From a virus, in IMG/VR virus record IMGVR_UViG_3300037585_000579, positions 1-53,136 of that record: 53,136 nucleotides of DNA; one strand, given 5' to 3'. The first letter of the stretch is position 1. Each line of letters opens with the position of its first letter. This document shows, piece by piece, positions 40,436-47,054 of this stretch. Both the position numbers and the translations under genes were made by a program. Under the pieces are notes generated by a model, which had not been told where the DNA came from, searched no databases, and saw only the letters and a program-made list of their open reading frames with translations.

Positions 40436-41209
40436 ATGTTTGCTACTGATTTATTAAAAGAACTAAAGACAGAACGTCAAGTATATTTAGTAACACCAGA
40501 AGATAAATTATATTATGCCCTTGAAATAATTCATTGTAATAGAGAAGTACCCCAAAGCAATATTAATGCCTTGAAAAAATCTATTGAAAAAAATAACGCA
40601 CTGTATCTAAAACCAATAACAATAGATAATAAATACAATATCATTGATGGTCAGACAAGATACAGAGCTTGTCAAGAACTTAATATGCCTTTCTATGTGG
40701 ACATTGTAGACTCAATGGAATGGTCTAATGAAGATCTTATATCTATTAATACAACACAACGTAACTGGAAGCTGGTAGATTACTTACATTATTATGTAAA
40801 ATTTGCTATGAACCCTTATGTAGTTTTTCAAACATTCCTTGATTCACATAAACATATTACAATACAAATGTTAATTGCTATATTTAATAATACAAGTCAC
40901 AGAAATTGTTTAAATAGTAAAGCATTTAAAAGCGGTGAACTAAAATATGATAATAGAAATAAAACTAATATATTGAAATGGCTTGCTTGGTTGGAAGAAA
41001 TAAATACAGCTCCAATTTATCCATCATTGGATAACAGGACAAAAAGAAACCAAGAGTTTCAAACATCATTGCTTAAAAAGTTTCAATCTCCTAATTGGGA
41101 TAACTGTAAATTTATTAGACTGTTATCTGAATATCCTCATCAATTAAATAAACTAAAAAGAATAACTGACTTTGATCAGGAAATAGAAAATATTTATATG
41201 AGTGCCTGA
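40436..41209 (+). CDS. ParB-like nuclease-domain protein
   Basis: A 257-residue protein with the ParB/Srx fold signature: the LKPITID strand (58-64) and NIIDGQTRYRACQELNM (68-84), where GQTR is the phosphate-binding box. The remainder is helical and Asn/Lys-rich. Phage ParB-domain proteins act as regulators or nucleases, and some bind or hydrolyse CTP. No ParA partner is seen. AGGAGA-like sequence and a stem-loop precede the start. Confidence 0.7.
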   Translation: MFATDLLKELKTERQVYLVTPEDKLYYALEIIHCNREVPQSNINALKKSIEKNNALYLKPITIDNKYNIIDGQTRYRACQELNMPFYVDIVDSMEWSNEDLISINTTQRNWKLVDYLHYYVKFAMNPYVVFQTFLDSHKHITIQMLIAIFNNTSHRNCLNSKAFKSGELKYDNRNKTNILKWLAWLEEINTAPIYPSLDNRTKRNQEFQTSLLKKFQSPNWDNCKFIRLLSEYPHQLNKLKRITDFDQEIENIYMSA

Positions 41210-41214
41210 TCGGT

Positions 41215-41241
41215 AAAGACCCCTTCTTGTGAGGGGTCTTT
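41215..41241 (+). terminator. GC-rich stem-loop of the early intergenic family
   Basis: A perfect 10-bp stem AAAGACCCCT/AGGGGTCTTT (41215-41224 with 41232-41241) with a 7-base loop. It is preceded by TCGGT and followed by a CCCTCTCT tract. Confidence 0.65.
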
Positions 41242-41262
41242 CCCTCTCTATGGAGAAAAATA

Positions 41263-41388
41263 ATGTGCGATGATGACGATAAAACTTTATATAAAGAAGC
41301 TATTGATGATCTTTTCGGTGCCCACATTACAGGTGCAGAGTTAGAAATCTTAGCAGCTTATCTTGCAAAGTTAAGAGAGGAAAAATAA
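41263..41388 (+). CDS. 41-residue acidic early protein
   Basis: A 41-residue acidic helical peptide beginning MCDDDDKTLYKEAIDD. GGAGA is well spaced before the ATG and the stop touches the next ATG. No family recognised. Confidence 0.5.
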   Translation: MCDDDDKTLYKEAIDDLFGAHITGAELEILAAYLAKLREEK

Positions 41389-41610
41389 ATGGAATACCGA
41401 GTAACGAAAAAAAGTCTTCAGAAAAAAGTAGATCTTTTAAATAAAAAAATAAGAATAAATGCTTTAAAGGTTGAGCTAGATCATGCCGCATGTTATGGTG
41501 GCTATGCTTTAATAGACTATGATGGATCGCATCACCTTACACCCCGTATGGCACCAAGAGAAATGAATCAGTATCTTGAAGGTGCATTAGATTGGATAAC
41601 AGCAGAATGA
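41389..41610 (+). CDS. Small conserved-type early protein (73 residues)
   Basis: A 73-residue protein with a helical start (SLQKKVDLLNKKIRIN) and a compact end (ACYGGYALIDYDGSHHL then EGALDWITAE). The GGYAL pattern is common in small phage proteins of unknown function. GAGAGG precedes the ATG. Confidence 0.55.
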   Translation: MEYRVTKKSLQKKVDLLNKKIRINALKVELDHAACYGGYALIDYDGSHHLTPRMAPREMNQYLEGALDWITAE

Positions 41611-41646
41611 ATGCTTGGTGGGATATTCTTGATGGAGATGACAATG

Positions 41647-41868
41647 GTTCAAACTAAGGTACATGTAAATCAACATGTAATTAAAGCTAATCGTAAATCA
41701 GGAAAAAAAGATCCTGTATTAACTGTAAAAACTTATAAGAGTAATACATATGCAAAAGAAGTTTATATAACAGGACCATGTACAGTAAAATATAGTCCTG
41801 ATAAACCACTCTCTTGTGGTGCACAGGTCTGGATACATACCGAATCTGAAGTGGAGATCATAGAATGA
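41647..41868 (+). CDS. Small beta-rich early protein (73 residues)
   Basis: A 73-residue beta-rich protein (VLTVKTYKSNTYAKEVYITG, then GAQVWIHTESEVEIIE). The ATG at 41647 with GGAG six bases away is preferred to a start 12 codons upstream. A 16-codon ORF (41607-41657) overlaps it and might be a leader. Confidence 0.5.
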   Translation, partial: VQTKVHVNQHVIKANRKSGKKDPVLTVKTYKSNTYAKEVYITGPCTVKYSPDKPLSCGAQVWIHTESEVEIIE

Positions 41869-41877
41869 AAGATAAAG

Positions 41878-42057
41878 ATGTCTAAGATAATGAACTGGAT
41901 GATGAGCGTGGAAGATTTTGTAAATGGGTACTCTTATGGTGGTATGAATGATTACACTGTTGATGAAGTAGTAGAAGATGTTGACATGTATTTTAAGTCT
42001 GGTGAAGCAGTGAAGTATGCTCGACGGTATATGGAAAAACAAATGGAAGAAAGATAA
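41878..42057 (+). CDS. Small early protein (59 residues)
   Basis: A 59-residue protein, Met-rich and acidic (VDEVVEDVDMYFKSGEAVK) with a charged end (YMEKQMEER). The stop overlaps the GcrA-like ATG, so the two are co-translated. Function unknown. Confidence 0.5.
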   Translation: MSKIMNWMMSVEDFVNGYSYGGMNDYTVDEVVEDVDMYFKSGEAVKYARRYMEKQMEER

Positions 42058-42470
42058 TGAACTCAGATAAATTTAAAAGATTTGTATTAGAATCATGGTA
42101 TGCTGGTATGGCTGCAAGAGATATAGCAAACAGCCCAACAGCTAAACAACTATACGCTGAAAATTCATCAAGAAATTTAACAAGAAATGCTATCATTGGT
42201 ATCATTAATCGTAATGGTGGAGCATTTAAAAAAGGTATGCAATCTGAAATTTATCAAAATGAAAATAAAGAAAAAATTTCTTTAGCTAAACAAATAGAAG
42301 AAGCACGATTAAAAATAAGAATGAAAAAAGGAAAGAATAAATATAGAGAACGTAAGTGTTTAACCTGTCAAGAAAAAAGTATAATGGAAAAGAATATGTT
42401 TATATGTAGAAGATGTAAAGAAAATAATATAAGATATGGAAGTGTAGATAGCTACAAAGTTCACATATAA
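42057..42470 (+). CDS. GcrA-like transcription factor
   Basis: A 137-residue protein with the GcrA HTH core: FVLESWYAGMAARDIANS (9-26) and LTRNAIIGIINRNGG (41-55), then a linker and a C-terminal Cys set CLTC (101-104) and CRRC (117-120). In Caulobacter GcrA binds sigma70-RNA polymerase and GANTC-containing promoters. A phage copy could redirect host transcription. The family is largely alphaproteobacterial, so this gene is the best host indicator in the window. The zinc-like tail goes beyond minimal GcrA. Confidence 0.7.
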   Translation: MNSDKFKRFVLESWYAGMAARDIANSPTAKQLYAENSSRNLTRNAIIGIINRNGGAFKKGMQSEIYQNENKEKISLAKQIEEARLKIRMKKGKNKYRERKCLTCQEKSIMEKNMFICRRCKENNIRYGSVDSYKVHI

Positions 42471-42479
42471 TAGTTCGGT

Positions 42480-42504
42480 AAAGCCCCTTTCAACGAGGGG
42501 CTTT
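42480..42504 (+). terminator. GC-rich stem-loop of the early intergenic family
   Basis: A perfect 9-bp stem AAAGCCCCT/AGGGGCTTT (42480-42488 with 42496-42504), 7-base loop, with TTCGGT just before it. Confidence 0.65.
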
Positions 42505-42527
42505 CCCTCACTTCAATGGAGATTGAT

Positions 42528-42731
42528 ATGGCTATACCTAAGTTTAAAACAAAACAAGAAATTCTTGACTATGCTTTTAATGGTTCTGATCATTGGATTG
42601 TACCTATGATAAGACATAAGATTGAGCAAAGTGGTGCTTCTTTAAGTGTAGTTGATGTTAATAATTACATTGACAGAGAACTTAAATCTTTTCAAAACGA
42701 CTATGACGAGTGGTTAGATAATCATGGCTAA
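42528..42731 (+). CDS. Small early protein (67 residues)
   Basis: A 67-residue protein (TKQEILDYAFNGSDHWIVPM at the start) with a helical acidic end. The ATG at 42528 is chosen because GGAGAT stands 5 bases upstream. Overlaps the next gene. No family recognised. Confidence 0.5.
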   Translation: MAIPKFKTKQEILDYAFNGSDHWIVPMIRHKIEQSGASLSVVDVNNYIDRELKSFQNDYDEWLDNHG

Positions 42732-42867
42732 AAAATCTACAAGCACATACGATCCTAATTTAAATCGGATTAAAAAAAGAACATCAATAGGATATAGTGT
42801 CAGATCCAAACCTAATAATAAAAGTAAAAGACTATCTTGGAAAAAATATAGAGGACAAGGTAGATGA
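42724..42867 (+). CDS. 47-residue basic early protein
   Basis: A 47-residue, Lys/Arg/Ser-rich peptide (NRIKKRTSIGYSVRSKPNN; KKYRGQGR end) that overlaps both neighbours. Probably binds nucleic acid; otherwise unknown. Confidence 0.5.
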   Translation: MAKKSTSTYDPNLNRIKKRTSIGYSVRSKPNNKSKRLSWKKYRGQGR

Positions 42868-43091
42868 TTGAAGATACTACATGGTTAGTAGAAAACTATT
42901 GTAACGAATGTGAAGATGGTAAAGTATATAATAATATGGTAACATCTACAGGTCGAGACTGCTCTGAGTGTGATGGTACTGGTCACATAGAAAGAACAGT
43001 GACAATGTATGAAACAGAATATGAGGTGAAAGAAGATTATCCTGAAGCAATTAAAGTTATAAAGATCCATTCGGCTCGTCCCCTCTTTTGA
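42864..43091 (+). CDS. DnaJ-type zinc-finger-like small protein
   Basis: A 75-residue protein with two Cys pairs, CNECEDGKVYNN and CSECDGTGHIE, matching the CxxCxGxG repeats of the DnaJ central zinc domain. No J-domain is present. DnaJ-type fingers occur in some marine podovirus genomes. It might assist protein folding or bind DNA; only the zinc site is reasonably sure. Confidence 0.6.
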   Translation: MIEDTTWLVENYCNECEDGKVYNNMVTSTGRDCSECDGTGHIERTVTMYETEYEVKEDYPEAIKVIKIHSARPLF

Positions 43092-43097
43092 GGGACG
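43077..43097 (+). terminator. GC-rich stem-loop of the early intergenic family
   Basis: CGTCCC-TC pairs with GAGGGACG with one bulged C and a TTTT loop. It overlaps the end of the preceding gene and is followed by AAAGG and the DUF932 start. Confidence 0.55.
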
Positions 43098-43127
43098 ATC
43101 CTCATTCATAACTTAAAGGTAAAGACA

Positions 43128-44102
43128 ATGCAAATGTTTGATCACAGTCAAATTGAATTTAACGTAGATACTTTTAATATTCCTGATGTACCTGAAGAAC
43201 TTGGTAAAGTTCTTAAACGTACTGATACAGGACAACCTCTTGCTATAGTATCTAAAGACTACACACCAGTTCAATATATAGATATTGTTCAAAACATTGA
43301 AGAAGCTTTAACGATAGCATCTCAAGATGAATCTACAAAACTTGATCTAACTGACACAGAATTTACTATTGATGTACTAAATGAAGGACAACAGCTAGAA
43401 CTTAAAGCTAAGTTTCACGGACAAGAAACTTTTCTTGATGGTGGTGAAGGCTTTTTAGGAAAAGGTAAAAGTGAATTGATTATTCCTGAGTTTGTTTTTC
43501 GTACATCACATAACAGAACATGGGCTAACAATGGTATGATGGGTGTATGGCGTTCTAAATGCTGGAACACTCTGGTAGCTGGTAACAAGCTTGCCCATGT
43601 ATATGGAAGACACAGTAAGAACTTTGATCTTGTTGGCTTTGCAGGAAAAATTGGTACAGCTACTAAATTTATTAGTGGTGATGGTATTAATCAAATGAAA
43701 AGATGGTATAATACACCTGTACATCGTGAATCAGTTATTAGTTTATTTAAAAATACAATAGCTAAACGTTTTGATAATGTTGAAAGAAAGAACGTTGGCA
43801 ATAAGGTTATGCTCTCTAATCTTATGAAGATTTTCGATGAAGAAAGCAGACACATTACTGGTCGTGGTGCTTATCAAAAGTACGGTACAAATAATGGAGG
43901 AACGTTATATAATGTGTACAATGCTGCTACTTATTGGTCTTCTCATCCTAGTTTAATGTCACATAAAAGTGGTGGTACTTTTTATCAAGGTAAGGATACC
44001 AAAGACATTAAAGAAAATCGTAACACTGTGAAGCTTAGAGAAGACAGAGTATCAGATATGCTTATCTCTAACCAATGGAAAGAATTAGAAATGATTACAT
44101 AA
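43128..44102 (+). CDS. DUF932 protein
   Basis: A 324-residue protein with the DUF932 pattern: LAIVSKDYTPVQYIDIV (38-54), PEFVFRTSHN near 120, MGVWRSKCWNTLV near 138 and a C-terminal charged part. DUF932 proteins are common in phages and plasmids near recombination or anti-defence genes and have no settled function. Here the gene is followed by a small unknown gene, SSB and a RecB-like nuclease, consistent with a recombination-linked role. AAAGG precedes the ATG. Confidence 0.75.
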   Translation: MQMFDHSQIEFNVDTFNIPDVPEELGKVLKRTDTGQPLAIVSKDYTPVQYIDIVQNIEEALTIASQDESTKLDLTDTEFTIDVLNEGQQLELKAKFHGQETFLDGGEGFLGKGKSELIIPEFVFRTSHNRTWANNGMMGVWRSKCWNTLVAGNKLAHVYGRHSKNFDLVGFAGKIGTATKFISGDGINQMKRWYNTPVHRESVISLFKNTIAKRFDNVERKNVGNKVMLSNLMKIFDEESRHITGRGAYQKYGTNNGGTLYNVYNAATYWSSHPSLMSHKSGGTFYQGKDTKDIKENRNTVKLREDRVSDMLISNQWKELEMIT

Positions 44103-44112
44103 AGGATGCAGA

Positions 44113-44316
44113 ATGTCATATATTTTAGTAGAGTGTTGTCCAGATGAGATTGGTTCCGGTGTCCTTGACACTATTAATCCAATGACCAACGATGCCGGAA
44201 CCAAGGTTGAAATTTTTAAAACAGAACAAGATGCTCTTAAAGTTTTATACAATCTTCGATCATTCGTTTGTGAAGATACTTGGGATATGGATATAATTAT
44301 TGAACGTATCCATTGA
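44113..44316 (+). CDS. Small early protein (67 residues)
   Basis: A 67-residue acidic protein (YILVECCPDEIGSGVLDT at the N-terminus; EQDALKVLYNLRSFVCEDT later). It resembles small hypothetical phage proteins; no role seen. AAAGGATGCAG precedes the ATG. Confidence 0.5.
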   Translation: MSYILVECCPDEIGSGVLDTINPMTNDAGTKVEIFKTEQDALKVLYNLRSFVCEDTWDMDIIIERIH

Positions 44317-44324
44317 CTTTTTTG

Positions 44325-44354
44325 TTGACAGTGCTATATAGAGTATGTTAGAAC
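44325..44354 (+). promoter_or_regulatory. Sigma70-like promoter before the SSB gene
   Basis: TTGACA (44325-44330) is followed by an extended -10, TGTTAGAAC (44346-44354), with an 18-base spacer to the hexamer. It gives an mRNA with a ~25-base leader and a GAAAGGA site for the SSB gene. The -35 is consensus; the -10 is imperfect. Confidence 0.6.
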
Positions 44355-44385
44355 TTGTTAGTCATTATAACTTGAAAGGAATACG

Positions 44386-44841
44386 ATGACTGTAATATCA
44401 GGTACTGCTTATTGGGCTTCTATCTCGCAGCCCAACACCACATTTGAACCATGCTGGACTATCGATGTAAGTCTGGATGCTGAAAACCTTGCTAAAGTTA
44501 AAGACGATGGGTTGTCAGTAAAAAACAAAGGCGATGAACGTGGTGATTTTGTAACTATTAAGCGTAAAGTAGAAGGAAAGAATGGTACTAATCAGGCACC
44601 AGAACTTGTAGATTCTATGCGTCAAGCAATGTTTAATACATTAATTGGTAATGGATCTAAAGTTAATGTTCTTTATCGTCCTTATGATTGGACTTGGAAG
44701 AATAAAGAAGGCAAGTCTGCCGATCTACAGAAGATACAGGTTACTGAACTTGTACCTTATGCATCAGAAGATAGTGAGGATTTCGATGTAGTCGAGTCTG
44801 GTTACACATCTGATGATGATGATATTCCTTTTGCATCATAA
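44386..44841 (+). CDS. Single-stranded DNA-binding protein
   Basis: A 151-residue protein with an OB-like N-terminus (GTAYWASISQPNTTFEPCW, with many aromatic and beta residues) and a charged middle. It ends SDDDDIPFAS, very close to the DDDIPF tip by which bacterial SSB recruits replication and repair enzymes. It would coat ssDNA during phage replication and may recruit host SSB partners. It has its own promoter and lies before a RecB-like nuclease. Confidence 0.8.
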   Translation: MTVISGTAYWASISQPNTTFEPCWTIDVSLDAENLAKVKDDGLSVKNKGDERGDFVTIKRKVEGKNGTNQAPELVDSMRQAMFNTLIGNGSKVNVLYRPYDWTWKNKEGKSADLQKIQVTELVPYASEDSEDFDVVESGYTSDDDDIPFAS

Positions 44842-44850
44842 CCTGAAAGG

Positions 44851-44874
44851 GGGGGTCACGTTCTGTGACTCCCC
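44851..44874 (+). terminator. GC-rich stem-loop after SSB
   Basis: GGGGG-TCAC pairs with GTGA-CTCCCC (44851-44859 with 44865-44874, one bulged T), loop GTTCT, then ATTTT. It may reduce read-through into the nuclease gene or mask the start region of that gene. Confidence 0.6.
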
Positions 44875-44882
44875 ATTTTCCC

Positions 44883-45749
44883 ATGCCTAAAAAAAATATT
44901 AATAATCTAGTCAAAGATATCTATAGTCTTTTTGATGATGGTAGTTTAAATAAAAAACAACTTGAAGAACTACCAAAACATTTAAATAAATTTACTGAAG
45001 AAGTTTCTAGTCAGATTGCATTATCTCTTTGTGAAGATAGAAAAGATGATAATAAATTAAGATTGTCTGCTATAGGAAAACCTAATCGACAGCTATGGTA
45101 TAGGTCTAATCTAAAACAAAAAAGAAATCCTTTACCTCCTTCCACAAAAATTAAATTCTTATATGGTCATATCCTTGAAGAGCTTCTTCTTCTCCTTACC
45201 CGTGTTGCAGGTCATACTGTAAAAGAAACTCAAAAAGAATTAGATATACAAGGTATTAAAGGACATCAAGATGCTGTAATAGATGGTGTCTTAGTTGATT
45301 GTAAAAGTGCTTCAGGAAAAAGCTTTGAAAAGTTTAAACAAAACAAGCTTTATGAAGACGATCCCTTTGGATATATTTCTCAGATATCTGCATATGCTCA
45401 AGCAAATGAAGTAGATGAGGCTGCATTTCTTGCTATAGATAAATCAACTGGTGAAATATGTTTAACTCCAGTACATTCAATGGAAATGATTAATGCTACA
45501 GAACGTGTGCAATACCTTAAAAGAATGGTGTCAGCTAATAGTGTACCTGATCGGTGCTATTCTGATATACCTGATGGTAAGTCTGGCAACTATAAGCTTC
45601 CTATTGGTTGTATTTATTGTGACTATAAGCGAGAGTGCTGGTCAGATGCTAATGATGGTCAAGGACTTCGTGTGTTTAATTATGCACAAAATAAAAGATA
45701 TCTTACAAAAATAGGACGACAGCCAGAGGTTGAAGAGCTAACAGAATAA
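44883..45749 (+). CDS. PD-(D/E)XK exonuclease, Cas4/RecB-like
   Basis: A 288-residue protein with the nuclease motifs GHILEE (95-100), GHQDAVIDGVLVDCKSAS (127-144; Asp130, Asp139, Lys141) and QISAYAQ (167-173). Its C-terminal Cys residues 225, 243, 246 and 252 could hold an iron-sulfur cluster as in Cas4 and AddB. The usual N-terminal Cys before the RxxWY box is not there (PNRQLWYR). The ATG at 44883 has no clear ribosome site. A GTG at 44865 has a G-rich tract upstream and is the alternative. Likely role: DNA end processing or host-DNA degradation. Confidence 0.75.
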   Translation: MPKKNINNLVKDIYSLFDDGSLNKKQLEELPKHLNKFTEEVSSQIALSLCEDRKDDNKLRLSAIGKPNRQLWYRSNLKQKRNPLPPSTKIKFLYGHILEELLLLLTRVAGHTVKETQKELDIQGIKGHQDAVIDGVLVDCKSASGKSFEKFKQNKLYEDDPFGYISQISAYAQANEVDEAAFLAIDKSTGEICLTPVHSMEMINATERVQYLKRMVSANSVPDRCYSDIPDGKSGNYKLPIGCIYCDYKRECWSDANDGQGLRVFNYAQNKRYLTKIGRQPEVEELTE

Positions 45750-46468
45750 TGCATTGGACTTACAATAAAAAAGTAAAACCAAATCCTGATAAGTATTTTG
45801 GTTTTGTCTATAAGATTACTAATAAAAAAACAAAGCAAGCTTATATAGGATGTAAACAATACTTTGTAAAAAGAAATGGAAAGACTGTTGTTTCTAACTG
45901 GAAAGAATACATGGGGTCTTCTAAAGCTTTGCTTGAAGATATTAAAAAGATAGGAAAGAAAAATTTTACATTCGTATTAATAGATCAGTACGAAAATAAA
46001 AGAACAATGAAATACTATGAACTTCATTATCAAATTAAGCTTGGAGTTCTTATAAAAATACTTGACGGTACAGATAAATATGCCTACTATAATAATTATG
46101 TTGGAGGAAGGTTTACCCGACCAATTAAAGGAGCAGAAGAAATGGTAGAAATTGATAAAGAAAAACAACTTCTTACCAAGCAAGTTAATTCATTGAAAAG
46201 ACAGCTAAACCGTTATAAAAAAAGGATTGATATGTTGACTAAAGATTTAGAAAAAGTTAATGGAATTTCTGTTGATAAATCATGGAAAGTTGAAAAACAA
46301 AATGAAAATGTAATAGACTTTGAAGCTTACAGAAAAAAAGTAAATACAAGCAAAGAAGAATACAATGCACTAAATGAATTTATGATTGAGTGTGGTTATG
46401 ATCCTTATGATGTTGAAGATACAGCAAAGTTTTGGAATGATCTTGAAGAAGGTAGCGAATTTAGTTAG
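45749..46468 (+). CDS. GIY-YIG endonuclease-like protein
   Basis: A 239-residue protein with the GIY-YIG core: GFVYKITN (18-25), AYIGCKQYF (31-39), NWKEYMGSSKALLEDIKK (50-67) and a Glu-containing YYELHY (89-94). This is a phage-typical variant with FVY in place of GIY. A coiled coil (QLLTKQVNSLKRQLNRY, about 145-175) and an acidic tail follow. It may be a repair-type or homing nuclease. Start overlaps the upstream stop (TAATGC). Confidence 0.7.
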   Translation: MHWTYNKKVKPNPDKYFGFVYKITNKKTKQAYIGCKQYFVKRNGKTVVSNWKEYMGSSKALLEDIKKIGKKNFTFVLIDQYENKRTMKYYELHYQIKLGVLIKILDGTDKYAYYNNYVGGRFTRPIKGAEEMVEIDKEKQLLTKQVNSLKRQLNRYKKRIDMLTKDLEKVNGISVDKSWKVEKQNENVIDFEAYRKKVNTSKEEYNALNEFMIECGYDPYDVEDTAKFWNDLEEGSEFS

Positions 46469-46654
46469 ATGTCTAAAAATATTTGGCAAAAAGAAAGAAA
46501 ACAAATTTTTAAAGAACTTACTTCTCAATATAAGAACGAGGGGTATGACTCTAAAACTGCAAAGAAACTTGCCAAAGAAGAACTACAAGATATGGTAGCT
46601 GATCAAAATGAATTTCTACAAAATATTCAAAATGATATTGATGAGTATAGTTAG
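46469..46654 (+). CDS. Small basic helical protein (61 residues)
   Basis: A 61-residue Lys-rich helical protein (WQKERKQIFKELTSQYKNEG, then a Lys/Ala helix) with an acidic tail. It starts directly after the nuclease stop with no clear ribosome site of its own. No family recognised. Confidence 0.5.
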   Translation: MSKNIWQKERKQIFKELTSQYKNEGYDSKTAKKLAKEELQDMVADQNEFLQNIQNDIDEYS

Positions 46655-46660
46655 TTCGGT

Positions 46661-46689
46661 CAACACCCCCCCTCTGTGCGGGGGCGTTG
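46661..46689 (+). terminator. GC-rich stem-loop of the early intergenic family
   Basis: CAAC/GTTG with an inner CCCCC/GGGGG pair, preceded by TTCGGT. Its G-rich right arm lies 4-14 bases before the next ATG, so it could also hide a ribosome site. Confidence 0.6.
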
Positions 46690-46693
46690 CCCG

Positions 46694-46891
46694 ATGAAAA
46701 ATATTTGGAATATGCATCTTAAATATGATAAAAAAGAAAAAATAATAGAATCTTTTAATACTTATAAAGATGCTAAAGAAGCTCTTGATTCTCGATATCT
46801 ACTTTGGTATCATTTAGGATCTGATCCAAAGTTTAAATACACTATTAAAAAGGCTAAGACTAATGACGGAAACACTAATTACTGTTTATAA
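46694..46891 (+). CDS. Small hypothetical protein (65 residues)
   Basis: A 65-residue protein (HLKYDKKEKIIESFNTYKDA, then EALDSRYLLWYHLGSD). The start is right after the stem-loop; the only possible ribosome site is the loop's own G tract. Function unknown. Confidence 0.5.
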   Translation: MKNIWNMHLKYDKKEKIIESFNTYKDAKEALDSRYLLWYHLGSDPKFKYTIKKAKTNDGNTNYCL

Positions 46892-47054
46892 AAGAGAAGG
46901 AAGACAAAGCCCGATAGTTACTTTTGAAGAAAACTTTAATAAGCTTGAGAGAGTTGATCAAATTGAATTTTTAATATCTATGGAAAAAGAGGTAGTAGCT
47001 AAAAGAAAAAACATCACTGATGAAATGTTTAAATACAGCAAAGGAAAATGGTAA
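46863..47054 (+). CDS. Small hypothetical protein (63 residues)
   Basis: A 63-residue charged protein (TVYKREGRQSPIVTFEENFN at the start; a helical EFLISMEKEVVAKRKN later). Overlaps the previous gene by 29 bases and touches the primase start. No family. Confidence 0.5.
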   Translation: MTETLITVYKREGRQSPIVTFEENFNKLERVDQIEFLISMEKEVVAKRKNITDEMFKYSKGKW

